Numbered from the stretch's first letter, positions 45,671-57,235 are shown. The stretch is 64,000 nt of DNA from Budorcas taxicolor (GCF_023091745.1 NC_068921.1:10682001-10746000); one strand, 5' to 3'. A program made the numbers and translations. The notes: a model not told the origin generated them from the sequence alone.

Positions 45671-47160
45671 TTAGTTCAGTTCAGTCGCTCAGTCGCTCTT
45701 TGCAACCCCATGAACTGTAGCACGCCAGGCCTCCCTGTCCATCACCAACTCCCGGAGTCCACCCAAACCCATGTCCATCAAGTTGGTGATGCCATCCAAC
45801 CATCTCATGCTCTGTTTTCCCCTTCTCCTCCTGCCCTCAATCTTTCCCAGCATCAGGGTCTTTTCCAATGAGTCAGTTCTTTACATCAGGTGGCCAAAGT
45901 ATTGGAGTTTCAGCTTCAACAGCAGTCCTTCCAATGAACACCCAGGACTGATCTCCTTTAGGATGGACTGGTTGGATCTCCTTGCAGTCCAAGGGAGTCT
46001 CAGGAGTCTTCTCCAACACCACAGTTCAAAAGCATCAATTCTTCGGTGCTCACCTTTCTTTGTAGTCCAACTCTCACATCCATACATGACCACTGGAAAA
46101 ACCATAGCCTTGACTAGATGGATCTTTGTTGGCAAAGTAATGTCTCTGCTTTTTAATATCCTGTCTAGGTTGGTCATAACTTTCCTTCCAAGGAGTAAGC
46201 ATCTTTTAATCTCATGGCTGCAATCACCCTCTGCAGTGATTTTGGAGCCCAGAAAAATAAAGTCAGCAACTGTTTCCACTGTTTCCTCATCTATTTGCCA
46301 TGAAGTGATGGGATCGGATGCCATGATCTTTGTTTTTTGAATGTTGAGCTTTAAGCCGACTTTTTCACTCTCCTCTTTCACTTTCATCAAGAGGCTCTTT
46401 AGTTCTTCTTTACTTTCTGCCGTAAGGGTGGTCATGTCCTACTCTTAGTGACCCCATGGACTGCAGCCTACCAGGCTCGTGCATCCATGGGATTCCCCAG
46501 GCAAGAGTACTGCAGTGCGGTGCCATTGCCTTCTCCGATAAGGGTGGTGTCATCTGCATGTCTGAGGTTACTGATATTTCTCCTGGCAATCTTGATTCCA
46601 GCTTGTGCTTCCTCCAGCCCAGTGTTTTTCATGATGTACTCTGCATATAAGTTAAATAAGCAGGGTGACAATATACAGCCTTGACATACTCCTTTTCCTA
46701 TTTGGAACCAGTCTGTTGTTCCGTGTCCAGTTCTAACTGTTGCTTCCTGACCTGCATACAGATTTCTCAGGAGGCAGGTCAAGTGGTCTGGTATTTCCAT
46801 CTCTTGAAGAATTTTCCACAGTTTATTGTGATCCACGCAGTCAAAGGCTTTGGCATAGTCAATAAAGCAGAAATAGATGTTTTTCTGGGACTCTCTTGCT
46901 TTTTCAATGATCCAACAAATGTTAGCAATTTGATCTCTGGTTCCTCTGCCCTTTCTAAAACCAGCTTGAAGATCTGGAAGTTCATGATTCAGGTATTGCT
47001 GAAGCCTGGATTGGAGACTTTTAAGCATTACTTTACTAGTGTGAGAGATGAGTGCAACTGTGTGGTAGTTTGAGCATTCTTTGGCATTGCCTTTCTTTGG
47101 GATTGGAATGAAAACTGACCTTTTCCAGTCCTGTGGCCACTGCTGAGTTTTCCAAATTTG
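45671..47160 (-). mobile_element. BovB LINE, minus strand, RT to 3' end
   Basis: 3' terminus at 45671 ('ttcagttcagtcgctcagtc'), then 'GRKVMTNLDRILKSRDITL', 'LNIQKTKIMASDPITSW', 'CFIDYAKAFDCVDHNKLWK' and 'FRKGRGTRDQIANI'. It covers about the C-terminal half of the protein. The Y of YADD is changed to H ('NLRHADD'), and a SINE interrupts it. Confidence 0.95.
46423..46548 (-). mobile_element. Bov-A SINE inside BovB, 10-bp target-site duplication
   Basis: Insert 46433-46538 ('catgtcctactcttagtgac' to 'ttgccttctccga') lies between two exact copies of TAAGGGTGGT (46423-46432 and 46539-46548). The host BovB text reads through when it is removed. Confidence 0.94.
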
Positions 47161-48206
47161 ACAGACAGAGTACCTGATGAACTATGGATGGAGGTTCATG
47201 ACATTGTACAGGAGACAGGAATCAAGATCATCCCCAAGGAAAAAAAATGCAAAAAAAAAACCAAAATGGCTGTCTGAGGAGGCCTTACAAATAGCTGTGA
47301 AAAGAAGAGAAGCGAAAGCAAAGGAGCAAAGGAAAGATATACCCATCTGAATGCAGAGTTCCAAAGAATAGCAAGGAGAGATAAGAAAGCCTTCCTTAGC
47401 GATCAACGCAAAGAAGTAGAGGAAAACAATAGAATGGGCAAGACTAGAGATCTCAAGAAAATTAGAGATACCAAGGAAACATTTTATGCAAACATGGGCT
47501 CAATAAAGGAGAGTGGAAAAGTTGGCTTAAAACTCAACATTCAGAAAACTAAGATCATGGCATCATTTCATGGTAATAGATGGGGAAACAGTGGAAACAG
47601 GGCAGATTTTATTTCTGGGGGCTCCAAAACCACTGCAGAGGGTGACTGCAGCCATGAAATTAAAAGACGCTTGCTCCTTGGAAGAAAAGCTATGACCAAC
47701 GTGGACAGCATATTAAAAAGCAGAGACACTACTTTCCCAACAAAGGTCCATCTAGTCAAAGGTATGGTTTTTCCAAAAGTCATCTGTGGATGTGAGAGCT
47801 GGACTATAAAGAAAGCTGAGCGCAGAAGAATTGGTGCTTTTGAACTGTGGTGTTGGAGAAGACTCTTGAGAGTCCCTTGGACTGCAAGGAGATCCAACCA
47901 GTCCATCCTAAAGGAAATCAGTCCTGAGTGTTCATTGGAAGGTCTGATGTTGAAGCTGAAACTCCAATACTTTGGTCACCTGATGTGAAGAACTGACTCA
48001 TTGGAAAAGACCCTGATGCTGGGAAAATTGAAGGTAGGAGGAGAAGGGGACGACAGAGGATAAGATGGTTGGATGGCATCACTGACTCAATGGAGATGAG
48101 TTTGAATAAACTTCAGCAGTTGGTGATGGACAAAGAGGCCTGGTGTGCTGCAGTCCATGGGGTCACAAAGAGTCAGACACGATTGAGCAACTGAACTGAA
48201 CTGAAA
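47161..48206 (+). mobile_element. BovB LINE with internal deletion of the RT core
   Basis: It starts at the 'DRVPDELWMEVHDIVQETG' linker region and reaches 'KETFYANMGSIK' (near 47510). It then jumps to 'ESGKVGLKLNIQKTKIMA', so the whole catalytic RT core is missing. The rest runs to the 3' end ('gaactgaactgaaa'). Stops and frameshifts are present. Confidence 0.93.
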
Positions 48207-48283
48207 ATGCAAAGTATTTATTACATAGAAACAGCTATATAGTCAGTGATTTAAAATACTACCTCTATTGAACATCCAGCCAT
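48207..48283. other. Spacer
   Basis: Short AT-rich single-copy spacer. Confidence 0.5.
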
Positions 48284-48480
48284 CCAGAACACACTCAGTC
48301 GTGTCTGACTCTTTGGGACCCCATGGACTATAGCCCACCAGGCTCCTCTGTCCATGAAATTTTCCAGGAAAGAATACTGGAGTGGGTGGCCACTTCCTCC
48401 TCCTGGGGATCTTCCCAACCTAGGGACCGGACCTGAGTCTCCTGCATTGCAGGCGGATTCTTTACCCCTTGAGCCCATCA
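48284..48480 (-). mobile_element. Bov-tA SINE
   Basis: 'cgtgtctgactctttgggac', 'ctatagcccaccaggctcct', 'ggcggattctttaccccttg'. Confidence 0.94.
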
Positions 48481-48985
48481 GCATCATCTTATCTATGAAT
48501 GTACAGTAGAGACCCCTTTGTTTGCTTCTTTTATTATATAATTCATTGATGCATACAGCATTATGACTTTGAAAACAAGAGCTTCAAAGTCACAGGTATA
48601 AACTTAAAAAGGCACTTTCTTGAAGCCCTCTCTACTGATATCAGAACTGCTGTCATGCGTTTTACTGTCTCCTTTTCCACTATCTCTGACACTAAATTCA
48701 TCTGGATTTGAATGTGCCCTGGAAGTGAAAAGGAAAGAATTACTCTGTTATCCATAAAAATGTACAGAACGTCAAACCCATGGCTTAGAGACAATGATAA
48801 ATATTCTGCAATTACCTTAAACTTGCAGCAGATTTATCCTCTCCCCATCAGGATGGGGGATGAAAAGGACCTGAGACTGAACCCTGATTAAAAAGAGTGA
48901 GAACAGCGGCTAATACTATTTCACCCTTAGATATCAGAACTGACAGCAAGCGCAGCATCCGTCGGCTACAGCGCTGCAGGAAAGG
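48481..48985. other. Non-coding sequence
   Basis: Nothing recognised. Confidence 0.5.
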
Positions 48986-49115
48986 GAACTTGTTCAGTCC
49001 TGTGTGCGTCTTTGTGACCCCATGGACTGTTGCCCACCAGGCTCCTCAGTCCAAAGAATTCTCCCCTGGAGTGGGTAGTCATTCCCTTCTCCAGGGGATC
49101 TTCCACGACCATCAG
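48986..49115 (-). mobile_element. Bov-tA SINE fragment
   Basis: 'gttcagtcctgtgtgcgtct', 'gaccccatggactgttgccc', 'cccttctccaggggatcttc'. The tRNA head is missing. Confidence 0.88.
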
Positions 49116-49259
49116 GCCTTCTCCTGCCCTCATCTGTGAAGAACTTTTCCTCTCAAAGAAAATAATTAACAAACCCCAAAAAGTCAGCCATTTGAAGTCC
49201 CAAACCTGATCAGGCACTGAATCTTCACCAAGCTTCCAGGATGAAAATCCACTAAAGGT

Positions 49260-51751
49260 TAAGGAGGTGCGCTATCCAAGCCCGTGGGATCGCGCTCGCC
49301 TTCTGAGGTGAGGAGCGTAAAGACACCCCGCTGTCCCCGGACTGGGAAATTTCTGCAGACTCGCCCTGCCGGAAGCACTGAGGAAACGGAAAGCAGCGGT
49401 GTCTCCACGAAGCAGCTCAGGCCGAAGCCCCCAGAGTCACAGCCCCTGACCCTCTGCGACTTGGAGCGGCCTGGCCATTCACTGCTCATGTGGCACCAGC
49501 TCCGGCCGCGCTCCCAAAGCTTCCTCCTCCGCGGCCCGGGCGGGGCCAAGTCACGGTGACCACGGCCACCAGGAGAAGGCCGCAGGGGCTGGCCGAAAAC
49601 CCGACCACGGCCACGGAGAGCTCAAGGAGCCGCTCTGCGCGCCCCTTCCCAGTTCGGCGGCGGCGCCGGCAATGGCACCAGCACCATTTGTCCGCCAGGT
49701 GGTGCAGGAAGCGCGGGTGCCGGGAGCACCGCGCCCGAGCGTCGCAGGGCCAGCCGGCCTTCGTCCAGCGCCGCGACGACCGCCGTCAGCGGGCCGGCGG
49801 GCTGCGGGGACCGCCGACGCTGCAGCGATAGCTCCCCCGGGGCTGCCGTCGCCGCGGAGCCGGAGGTGAGTCAGCTGCGCGTCAAGGCCTTTGTCCGCGT
49901 CCCTGGCCTGCTGTCGGGTCGCCAGGGAGCCCAGGGACGCGTCCCAGGGCAGAGGCAGCAGGGCTGAGCCATCGACGAGCCGCGGGGTCACCAGCCGGGG
50001 CGCGCGCTCGTCCTGGCCCTGCATCTGCAGCCCCGCCGTGGCCTGGCCTCGCAGTGTCGGCGAGCCGCCGTCCAATGCCTCCAGCCCTAGCTGCAGCCTG
50101 GCCAGTTCCTCGAGGTTAAAACTCCGTTGTGCACGCAGCCGCCCCGTGACAGGGTCCCCCGAGACGTAGGTGGCCACGGCGCCCCCAGCCCGGCCCACCT
50201 CGGCCTGCAGCAGCCGGTGGGTGATCTGGCCGTTGCGGGTCCCTGGCGGCCACCGTGGCCAAGTAGGCCCCGGGCGGGTTGTTCTCGCGCACTGACACCT
50301 CGTAGAGCGGCCGCGTGAAGAGCGGCGCGTTGTCGTTCTCGTCGCCCACGCGCACCGTGTAGGGCCGCACTGTGCGCAGCGGGGGCGCGCCGCGGTCCTC
50401 GGCCACCAGCGTCAGGTTGTACTCGGAGATGCGCTCGCGGTCCAGGGACGCGGCGGTCACCACCAGGTAGCTGCCCGCGTAGGCCGGCTGCAGCCGGAAG
50501 TGCTCGTGCCCGTAGAGGGCGCAGCGCACCTGCCCGTTGGCGCCCGAGTCCCTGTCCGAGGTGCTGACCAGCGCCACCAGGCTCTCGCGCGCCGCCCCCT
50601 CCGGCACCAGCGAGACGGCGCCCGCCTCTGGCGTCCCAGGCCGGGTCGACGAGGTGGCCTCCGCCCCACCAAGAGCGGCGGCGGCGGCGGGGAAGGGCGA
50701 GGCAGCAGGCGCGCCCGGGGCGGCCAGTGGGGTGATGGAGATGTCCGGAGCGTTGTCATTGACGTCGCGGAGGCGCACGATGACCTTGCAGGTGGCGGCG
50801 CGGGGCCCGGGGCCGCGGTCCTGCGCCCGCACGTCCAGTTCGTAAGTGTCCTGGCGCTCGTAGTCCACGGGCCCCGCCAGGGTGAGGCGGCCGGAGCGCG
50901 GGTCCAGGCGGAAGAGGCGGCGCGCCTCGGGCGGGGTGCGGGCCCCGAAGGCGAACACCACGTCGCCGTTGGGGCCCTCGTCGGGGTCCGCCGCGTCCAG
51001 GTCTAGCAGGAGCGAGCCCACTGGCGCGTCCTCAGCCAGCTCCACCTCGGCCACGGCGCCCTGCGGGAAGGCCGGGCTGTGGTCGTTGGCGTCCAGCACT
51101 CGCACGCTGAGGGCGGCCGTGGCGGAGCGCGGCGGTCGGCCGCCGTCCTGGGCCACCAGCCCCAGGCTGTAGGTGGCCTGGCTCTCGCGGTCCAGCTCCT
51201 GCAGCAGCACCAAGTCGGCGCACTGGGCACCGTCCGCGCGCGTCTGCAGCTCCACGCGGAAGGGGCTGTGGGGCTCGGCTAGGCGCACGCTTTGCAGCCC
51301 GTTGGCGCCCACGTCCTCGTCCACGGGCACCTCCAGGGGGATACGCGTGCCCACCGCCGCGCCCTCGGACACCTCCACGGGAATCTGGGCCCTGGGGAAG
51401 CGCGGCGCATGGTCGTTGATGTCCCTCACCGACACCTCCACGTACACCAGCCGGAACTGCTCCTGGAAGAAGCTAACCACGTCGAAGGCCAGCACGCACT
51501 GAGGGGCCTGGCCGCACAGCCGCTCTCGGTCCAGGCCCGCGTCCCCGATGATCATCCTGTTGCCCTAGCTCAGCGAGCTGTTAATCAGGCGGAACCGGCT
51601 CGGTACCTAGCGCTGGGAATTAAACAGGACATGGTCACACAGAACACTAATGAAGGTGCTGGGGGCTTCTTCCTCACAGGTGTAGAAACGGACAGTTTCG
51701 GTTCAATACCCTGACACCACCAGCAGCCACAGAAGCAGCAGGGACTCCAGT
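49260..51751 (-). pseudogene. Protocadherin-8-like pseudogene (mosaic, inactivated)
   Basis: This derives from a protocadherin, a homophilic cell-adhesion protein with six extracellular cadherin repeats, a membrane span and a cytoplasmic tail. The core reading frame, 51555 down to about 50238, carries cadherin calcium motifs in order: RDINDHAPRFP (EC1/EC2), VLDANDHSPAFP (EC2/EC3), DPDEGPNGD, LRDVNDNAPDI (EC3/EC4), SDRDSGANGQ, GDENDNAPLF (EC4/EC5). It looks nearly identical to PCDH8 as I remember it. In the same frame upstream lie a signal-peptide remnant (LESLLLLWLLVVSG, 51709-51750) and stops at 51703-51705, 51607-51609 and 51565-51567. Near 50238 about 11 nt of the 'DRDLGRNGQ' motif are missing, shifting the frame. 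A diverged EC5 remnant ('GRAGGAVATYVS') continues to about 49900; a hydrophobic span ('VAVVGFSASPCGLLLVAVV', about 49556-49625) survives in another frame. No intact start codon remains. The 3' limit is uncertain. It cannot make a functional adhesion protein. Confidence 0.9.
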
Positions 51752-52310
51752 CCACCCCTGAGGAAAGTGTCATCGGGGAATCTGAGCCTGCAGTGAGACA
51801 GTCTTGGGCCTCACCCGCCCTTTTGAGCGCACAGTCAGGAAACACTTGCCCTCTTAAATACTTCTGATCACTAAACCCTCTTCTGCTGTGTAATCGCTTT
51901 TCTCTGCCCTGGGCCCAAGCATGCTTCTTCTGAACCCTACCAGGGAGACTGCAGAGAGAAAAATATGCAAATAAGCCTCCGCCGGAGCCGATCCACAGTC
52001 TCCTGGCCTCCGGGTCTTGTTCCCTTGAAAGAGCTCGCAGGAGGGCCTGGGGAGCTGAACAGCGGCCAGGGCAGTGCAGTAGGTCATTGAGATTCCTACA
52101 GTTGTTTAGACTATAAAAATGCACCCGCTTGCTTTGCCGGTGTGCCGGAGTCTCACTGTGACAGCCCGAGCAGGGGAGCCGCAGCCTCTTTATTCCCCAG
52201 TTTCTATTCTGCTTCACCATTTTGAAACACACGCATATATGTATCCTTCCCCACCCACGGTTATCGGTCTATACTGGGTTATCATTTCCTGTATTGAGAG
52301 ATTGTAGGGG
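51752..52310. other. 5' flank of the protocadherin pseudogene
   Basis: The sequence is moderately GC-rich and repeat-free. An octamer motif ATGCAAAT lies at 51965-51972. It may be residual promoter or 5' UTR of the duplicated gene, since a signal-peptide remnant lies immediately downstream; this is inference. A 215-codon chance frame crosses it on the minus strand. Confidence 0.4.
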
Positions 52311-53167
52311 AACAGCTTCTTCAGAACCAGGCAGTGTCTAATCAGAAAAGCACGATTTTCCAAAGTAATCATTTCTGAATAGCTTTTCCCTAGCCAAGAA
52401 ACCACTAATGGCCAAATTTCCACCCCTTCCTCTCCTTTTATGTCAGTAATTGCTTATACATGAAGACTCAGTGTCAATCAGGGAGGTTTATCAACGACAA
52501 ACCACTGTAAGGGATGGTTAAGGGTAAGAAAAAGATTTAAGGAAATATATTGCAGTCAGTCTTGTTAGAAAATTGCTATAGACCAATTATTTTTAAAAAG
52601 CCCTTGGCTGAAGAAAACCACGGGTGGCCTGATAGGCTGAAGGCTAAAGAAACATTAAACCATCTGTCTAAAGCACAACAGGCCTGTGTGAGGTTCCTTT
52701 TATGTGTGAAGTGTTCTAAATGCTAAACAGCCCCACATGGTAATGATGACATTGTTCCTTGTGCCATGGAGCTGTCATCAAGGCAGGGTGTTCTTTAACC
52801 AGTCATCTTGAATAAAATCAGTGAGCAGGCTGAGTTATTAATATGCCCAGGCTATTCTTGGCTCCTACATGTTCTGTAATGTTATTGATTCCTGCAGAGA
52901 TATGTCAGTAAATGACTTTTCTTTTTCTTTCTATCACTCTTAAGAAGCAGTTGTACTTATCTTAGCACCAGAATCTGTGAACCCAGTTCTGAAACTGAGC
53001 CACCTTTGATGAGATAATTAATTTCCAGGGGTTTTAATTTAGTGGAGCATTTGGCAATGAGTCTAATTATAAGCACCAGCAACCGATAGAGAAGTACAGC
53101 AGGGAGCATGGGTTGATTTCCATCGGGTACTCTGAGATTCTGAAAAGAGAAAGAGCTTTGTTTTGTT
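52311..53167. other. Repeat-poor non-coding sequence
   Basis: No gene or repeat recognised. Confidence 0.55.
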
Positions 53168-53322
53168 TAGTTTTTTATAACTTTTTTTTATTGCAGTATA
53201 GTTGGTTTACAGAGTTGTGCCAATTTCTGCTGTTATTAAATGACTGTTGTACACATATAGACATTTTTTTAAAAAATATTTTTTCCATTATGGTTTATCA
53301 TGAGATATTGAATCTAGAAGGA
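53168..53322 (-). mobile_element. L1 3' end fragment, minus strand
   Basis: 'tttattgcagtatagttggt', 'tacagagttgtgccaatttc', 'ttttccattatggtttatca', 'tgagatattgaatctagaag': the complement of the L1 3' UTR end. Confidence 0.85.
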
Positions 53323-55800
53323 CTGGGAGTTTGGGATTAGCAGAGGTAAACTATTATACATATCACAGATAGATAACAAGATCGTACTGTACTTTAGATT
53401 TTTTTAAAGCTTGCTTTTTAAAATTCAGATGAGGCACTAATCTGAAGAAGGGTACAACCCCCTTTCAGCTTAGTGAGACTAGATTTCTTGTAAGCCAGTA
53501 TCTTCAGTGATATTATGACAGTGTGCTTTCTGTCTTAGAACTGGGTATTTCAGTGAAGCATCTGGTTATTCTGCCTTTGGGTCTTGAGGTAAACAAGATG
53601 ACCTGATCTCTTTACCCGATTTTATTCCTAGATGCACCTTACTGGAAGACTGAAAACAGATTCAACCCATTCCTTTTAAAAGGCACGTGCTTAAAAAAAA
53701 AAAAAAGGCACATGCTTTCATGCACTTTCGCCAGGAGAGGGACCCGTTTAACCACAGTCCAAGTCTCTCACAGTCCCTGCCAGGCCTGGCTCTCGACAGT
53801 CTTCAGTATTATTCTTGCCATTCAGGATCAGAAAAACTGCTCAGCATCCTGAAAATGAAGAGTAGTCCATGACTCTATCTACCGAATATCAAAAGACCCA
53901 GATAAAATATTTTAGAAGGCAGGCAATCATACACATTACCTCCACAATGCTAAACATCTGGCCACTTAATGTTTGAAAACATCCAGCTATGATGCTTAAA
54001 TGCTTGATTGCATTTTCCCCACTTTTCCTCCAGCTGTTTGGCAGCAAGGAGACCATCTCTGATAAGAAATGTGCTATATTGTCAGTGATTCATTATTAGT
54101 GGTAGCTTCACTTCCTAGTAAACAACCACCTTATTAAAACACTGCTTCATGAATGAAGGACAGCTGGAGTCTCAAGAAAGAGACATTTTCTGAGGCACAA
54201 ATCAGTTCTGTGCCCATAGAGTGACACACTGAATAATATAGAAACTGTATGGTCTGGGCCCCTAGGGATATGTCATCCGGAAGCCATGTTTACAGCCCTG
54301 AGCTCCGCAGTACTCACATTCCATTCTGTTGACTCTGTTAAATAAAAACCTGTCTCAATATTAAAGAAACATCATGGCAGAAATTTGCTTGATGTTGCTT
54401 GTTTTCCCATTTGCCAGCATATTGCCAGACTCTAAGCCCATAAAATGTAGTTTTGATCTCTACTGGGGGCAAACGTGGATCAAAATAGGCAGTGCGACCA
54501 AGGGGACTGCCGCCACCACAGGAAGACCAAAATGTGAATAAAGTGGTAACTTGGTCCTCTTGCTCAGTTTGGTTTTAAAAGGGATGAAGGGAGGGGGAGG
54601 ATTTGGGTGGACCCCTGCCGTGTTCGCTTTTGTTCCTGAAACAAAAGCACCAGGCAGACATGCTAGAGTTCCGCCCCCACCACCAAATGCCAGGAAACCA
54701 GACCTGTGAAACAGGGTCTGCATTCCAATCATTTTAATAAAAGGCTTTCTTTTTGGCTCAACAAATAACACCAGTATCCCTGGCACACTAAACCATGCTG
54801 TATGAAGCTAAGGTCATCACTTTCACCATAAACGTGGGGAAAACTGCCCCTAATTCAAATTAGTGCCTGGGTTTTGCACCCTTTCGCACATTTCCCTTTT
54901 ACTGTTACACAAAACCCTCGACATATGTTTAAGGGAGAGTTCCTAATATGAATATTTGGCTAGATCAAGGTGTCTACACGTCAGAAACAGCATCAACTTT
55001 GATAGAACCTTGCACGCACACTTCTCTAGTCCAGAAATAGTTTCCGTGCCATTTAAAACAAATCACTCTGTGTACTACACTGAGACCCATTTTCATTTCT
55101 CAACTGAACAAACATCCTGGAGATGAATGAGCAAAACATTATCAAGTGCAATGTTTCTATCTTCAAGGAGCAACTTCTAGAAATTGAAGCTATGAAGACT
55201 GTTGGAGAGAAAACAAATCAACCAAACAGCTGAGTAGTTTTTTTTTTTTGGTTTTTTTTTTTTGGTCTTCCTGTTTTAAAAATCATACCTTGAAAAAAGT
55301 AAAGTTATTCTTCAGCAGTGTGAGCTCCCCAGATGAGAGTAACGGTTCTAAGCACTCTCAGAAGAAGATTCATTATCTCCCATTCCTGTTACCCCACTGC
55401 ATAATCAGTTTGTTATTAGATCTTAACTGTACAGTCATTTATAAGAAAAGTTATCAGCAAATTGCTGGTCCTTTTTGGAAAACGATTTTCGGGAAAATAA
55501 TTCAGCCCTGAATTCAGCCAAAATACTGTCCTCAAGCATAGCCTAAAAACAAATGATATTTATCAACTTTTTAAGTACTTTAACCTAGAGAAAATCACAG
55601 GGAAATGCTGTAGAATAGCAACACTAAGCACAAACTCCCCTTAACAGAAAAGACTGGATGACGTAATCTTCACTTAGAGAAAAGTTTCCTGTAGGATCAT
55701 TATGTTAAAAATGATATTATCAAAATTATGTAATCTTAAAATAGTGGATAAAACGAGTTTTTAAATTGCTGATTTTATTAGTCTGATTCTATGAGGAAAC
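53323..55800. other. Repeat-poor non-coding sequence (2.5 kb)
   Basis: No SINE, BovB or L1 seen over 2.5 kb, unusual for this window. T-rich tracts are at about 55239-55263. No frame has a recognised domain; the longest (54460-54786 minus, 108 codons) has no recognised domain either. Confidence 0.5.
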
Positions 55801-56012
55801 TAGTGCTTCACCGGTGGCTCAGAGGTAAAGAATTCGCCTGCCAATGTGCAAGACTAGAGTTGTATCCCTGGATCAGGAAGATCCCTTGGAGAAGGAAATG
55901 ACAACCCACTCCAGTATTCTTGCCTGGAGATTTCCATGGACAGAGAAACCTGGCGGGCCACAGTTCGTGGGGTCACAAGTCACCACGACATAGCGACTAA
56001 ACAACAACAACA
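55801..56012 (+). mobile_element. Bov-tA SINE
   Basis: 'cttcaccggtggctcagagg' head, 'gttgtatccctggatcagga' B box, 'attcttgcctggagatttcc' body, 'catagcgactaaacaacaac' tail. Confidence 0.93.
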
Positions 56013-56406
56013 TGAAGGAAATTAAATCAATGAATAATGGAAAAGTGTTTACCTTTTGGGTTCAGGGAGACCTTAATCGCCAAATAAGCCAGAGAAATTG
56101 ACTTTGGTACCTGACTTTGGTCACTGGCTCAAGGGCCATACTTCACATTCTTACTACCCTACAGAAAGGAAAACCACCTCCTACTCAACAATGTTGCAAA
56201 GCAAGAGAAGAATAAAAGAATATGGATTGAGAAGCAACTTTTCATCTGTCTTATTTTCACTTCATCTCTCTTCCTCTTATCTAAATCTTTCTATTCCTAC
56301 CCTATAATAAAGCCTATGACCACCAGTAATCAGAACACTTTGAGGTCCTTTATCAACAGATATTTGATCAACTATCAGTGACACAATAAAGCTCACAGTC
56401 TTGTAG
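56013..56406. other. Non-coding sequence
   Basis: Nothing recognised. Confidence 0.5.
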
Positions 56407-56626
56407 AAGAAAATGTTGCTGTTGTTTAGTCGCTAAGTCATGTACAACTTTTTTGTTACCCCATTGTAGCCCACCAGGCTCCTCTGCCCATGGGATTTCC
56501 CAGGCAAGAATACTGGAGTGGGTTGCCATTTCCTTCTCCAGGGGATCTTCCCGACTCAGGGATCAAACCTGTGTCTCCTGCATAGCAGGCAGATTCTTGA
56601 CCACTGAGCCACTTGGAAAAGAAAAT
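56407..56626 (-). mobile_element. Bov-tA SINE with 8-bp target-site duplication
   Basis: Insert 56415-56618 ('gttgctgttgtttagtcgct' to 'actgagccacttgg') flanked by AAGAAAAT at 56407-56414 and 56619-56626. Confidence 0.93.
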
Positions 56627-57026
56627 ATTTAAACATTACAAAATAAACCATCAGAGTTTCAGAAAAGACGTAGTGCCAGAGAGCATGGAGAAAGTTATAC
56701 CAAATGCACCCAGGAAGAGGTCGCAGACTTGAAGGTAAAATCGCAGTCAGCCAGAACTACCAGGGGTGCAGAAAACCTGGGAGTGTTGTTCCAAGCTGTA
56801 GGGAGAGGCAGGCACAAAAGCCTTCGCTGGGCACTGAGTATACCAGTTGGTTGGAGTGGATGGTTTTAGGAGGACAAGCTTGAGTGGGCGGCACAGCTCA
56901 GGAGAACCATGATGCTAAGCTGAAGAGTTTAGACACTTGTAAAGGAGCAGTGAGAAAACACGGAAGTTTGTGGGGAAAGAGCAACAACCTTGAATACATA
57001 TCAACAATGATATGTAATCTATTACT
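56627..57026. other. Non-coding sequence
   Basis: Phrases such as 'gcactgagtataccagttgg' give no clear family. No gene recognised. Confidence 0.45.
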
Positions 57027-57228
57027 GTGTGTGTGAGTTGTTCAGTCATGTCCAACTTTTTGCGACCTTCCTGTAGCCCATCAGGCTCCCCTGTCTACGG
57101 GATTCTCCAGGCAAGAATACTGGAGTGGACTGCCATTCCCTCCTCCAGAGGATCTTTCTGACACAGGGATCGAACCCTGGTCTCCTGCATTGCAGACAGA
57201 TTCTTCACCATTTGAGCTACAGAGAAGT
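57027..57228 (-). mobile_element. Bov-tA SINE
   Basis: 'gttgttcagtcatgtccaac', 'ctgtagcccatcaggctccc', 'gatcgaaccctggtctcctg', 'catttgagctacagagaagt'. Confidence 0.94.
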
Positions 57229-57235
57229 TGCATTC

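Noticed and set aside
45881..47028. Two ~185-codon reverse-transcriptase-like frames as active enzyme genes
   Set aside because: Decayed BovB. The catalytic YADD is HADD, a SINE breaks the frame, and the endonuclease half is absent.
50116..51555. Functional PCDH8 gene
   Set aside because: Three in-frame stops lie between the signal-peptide remnant and the open core, the start codon is lost, and the EC5, membrane and cytoplasmic parts are frameshifted and eroded.
49490..51714. Several long frames on the opposite or shifted frames of the protocadherin copy
   Set aside because: They are shadows: GC-rich, arginine/alanine/proline-rich translations without domains, covering the pseudogene on the wrong strand or frame.
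51585..52232. 215-codon minus-strand frame upstream of the protocadherin copy
   Set aside because: It runs out of frame across the signal-peptide remnant and shows no domain; cysteine/tryptophan-rich 'CCFCGCWWC' is the out-of-frame reading of a leucine-rich signal peptide.
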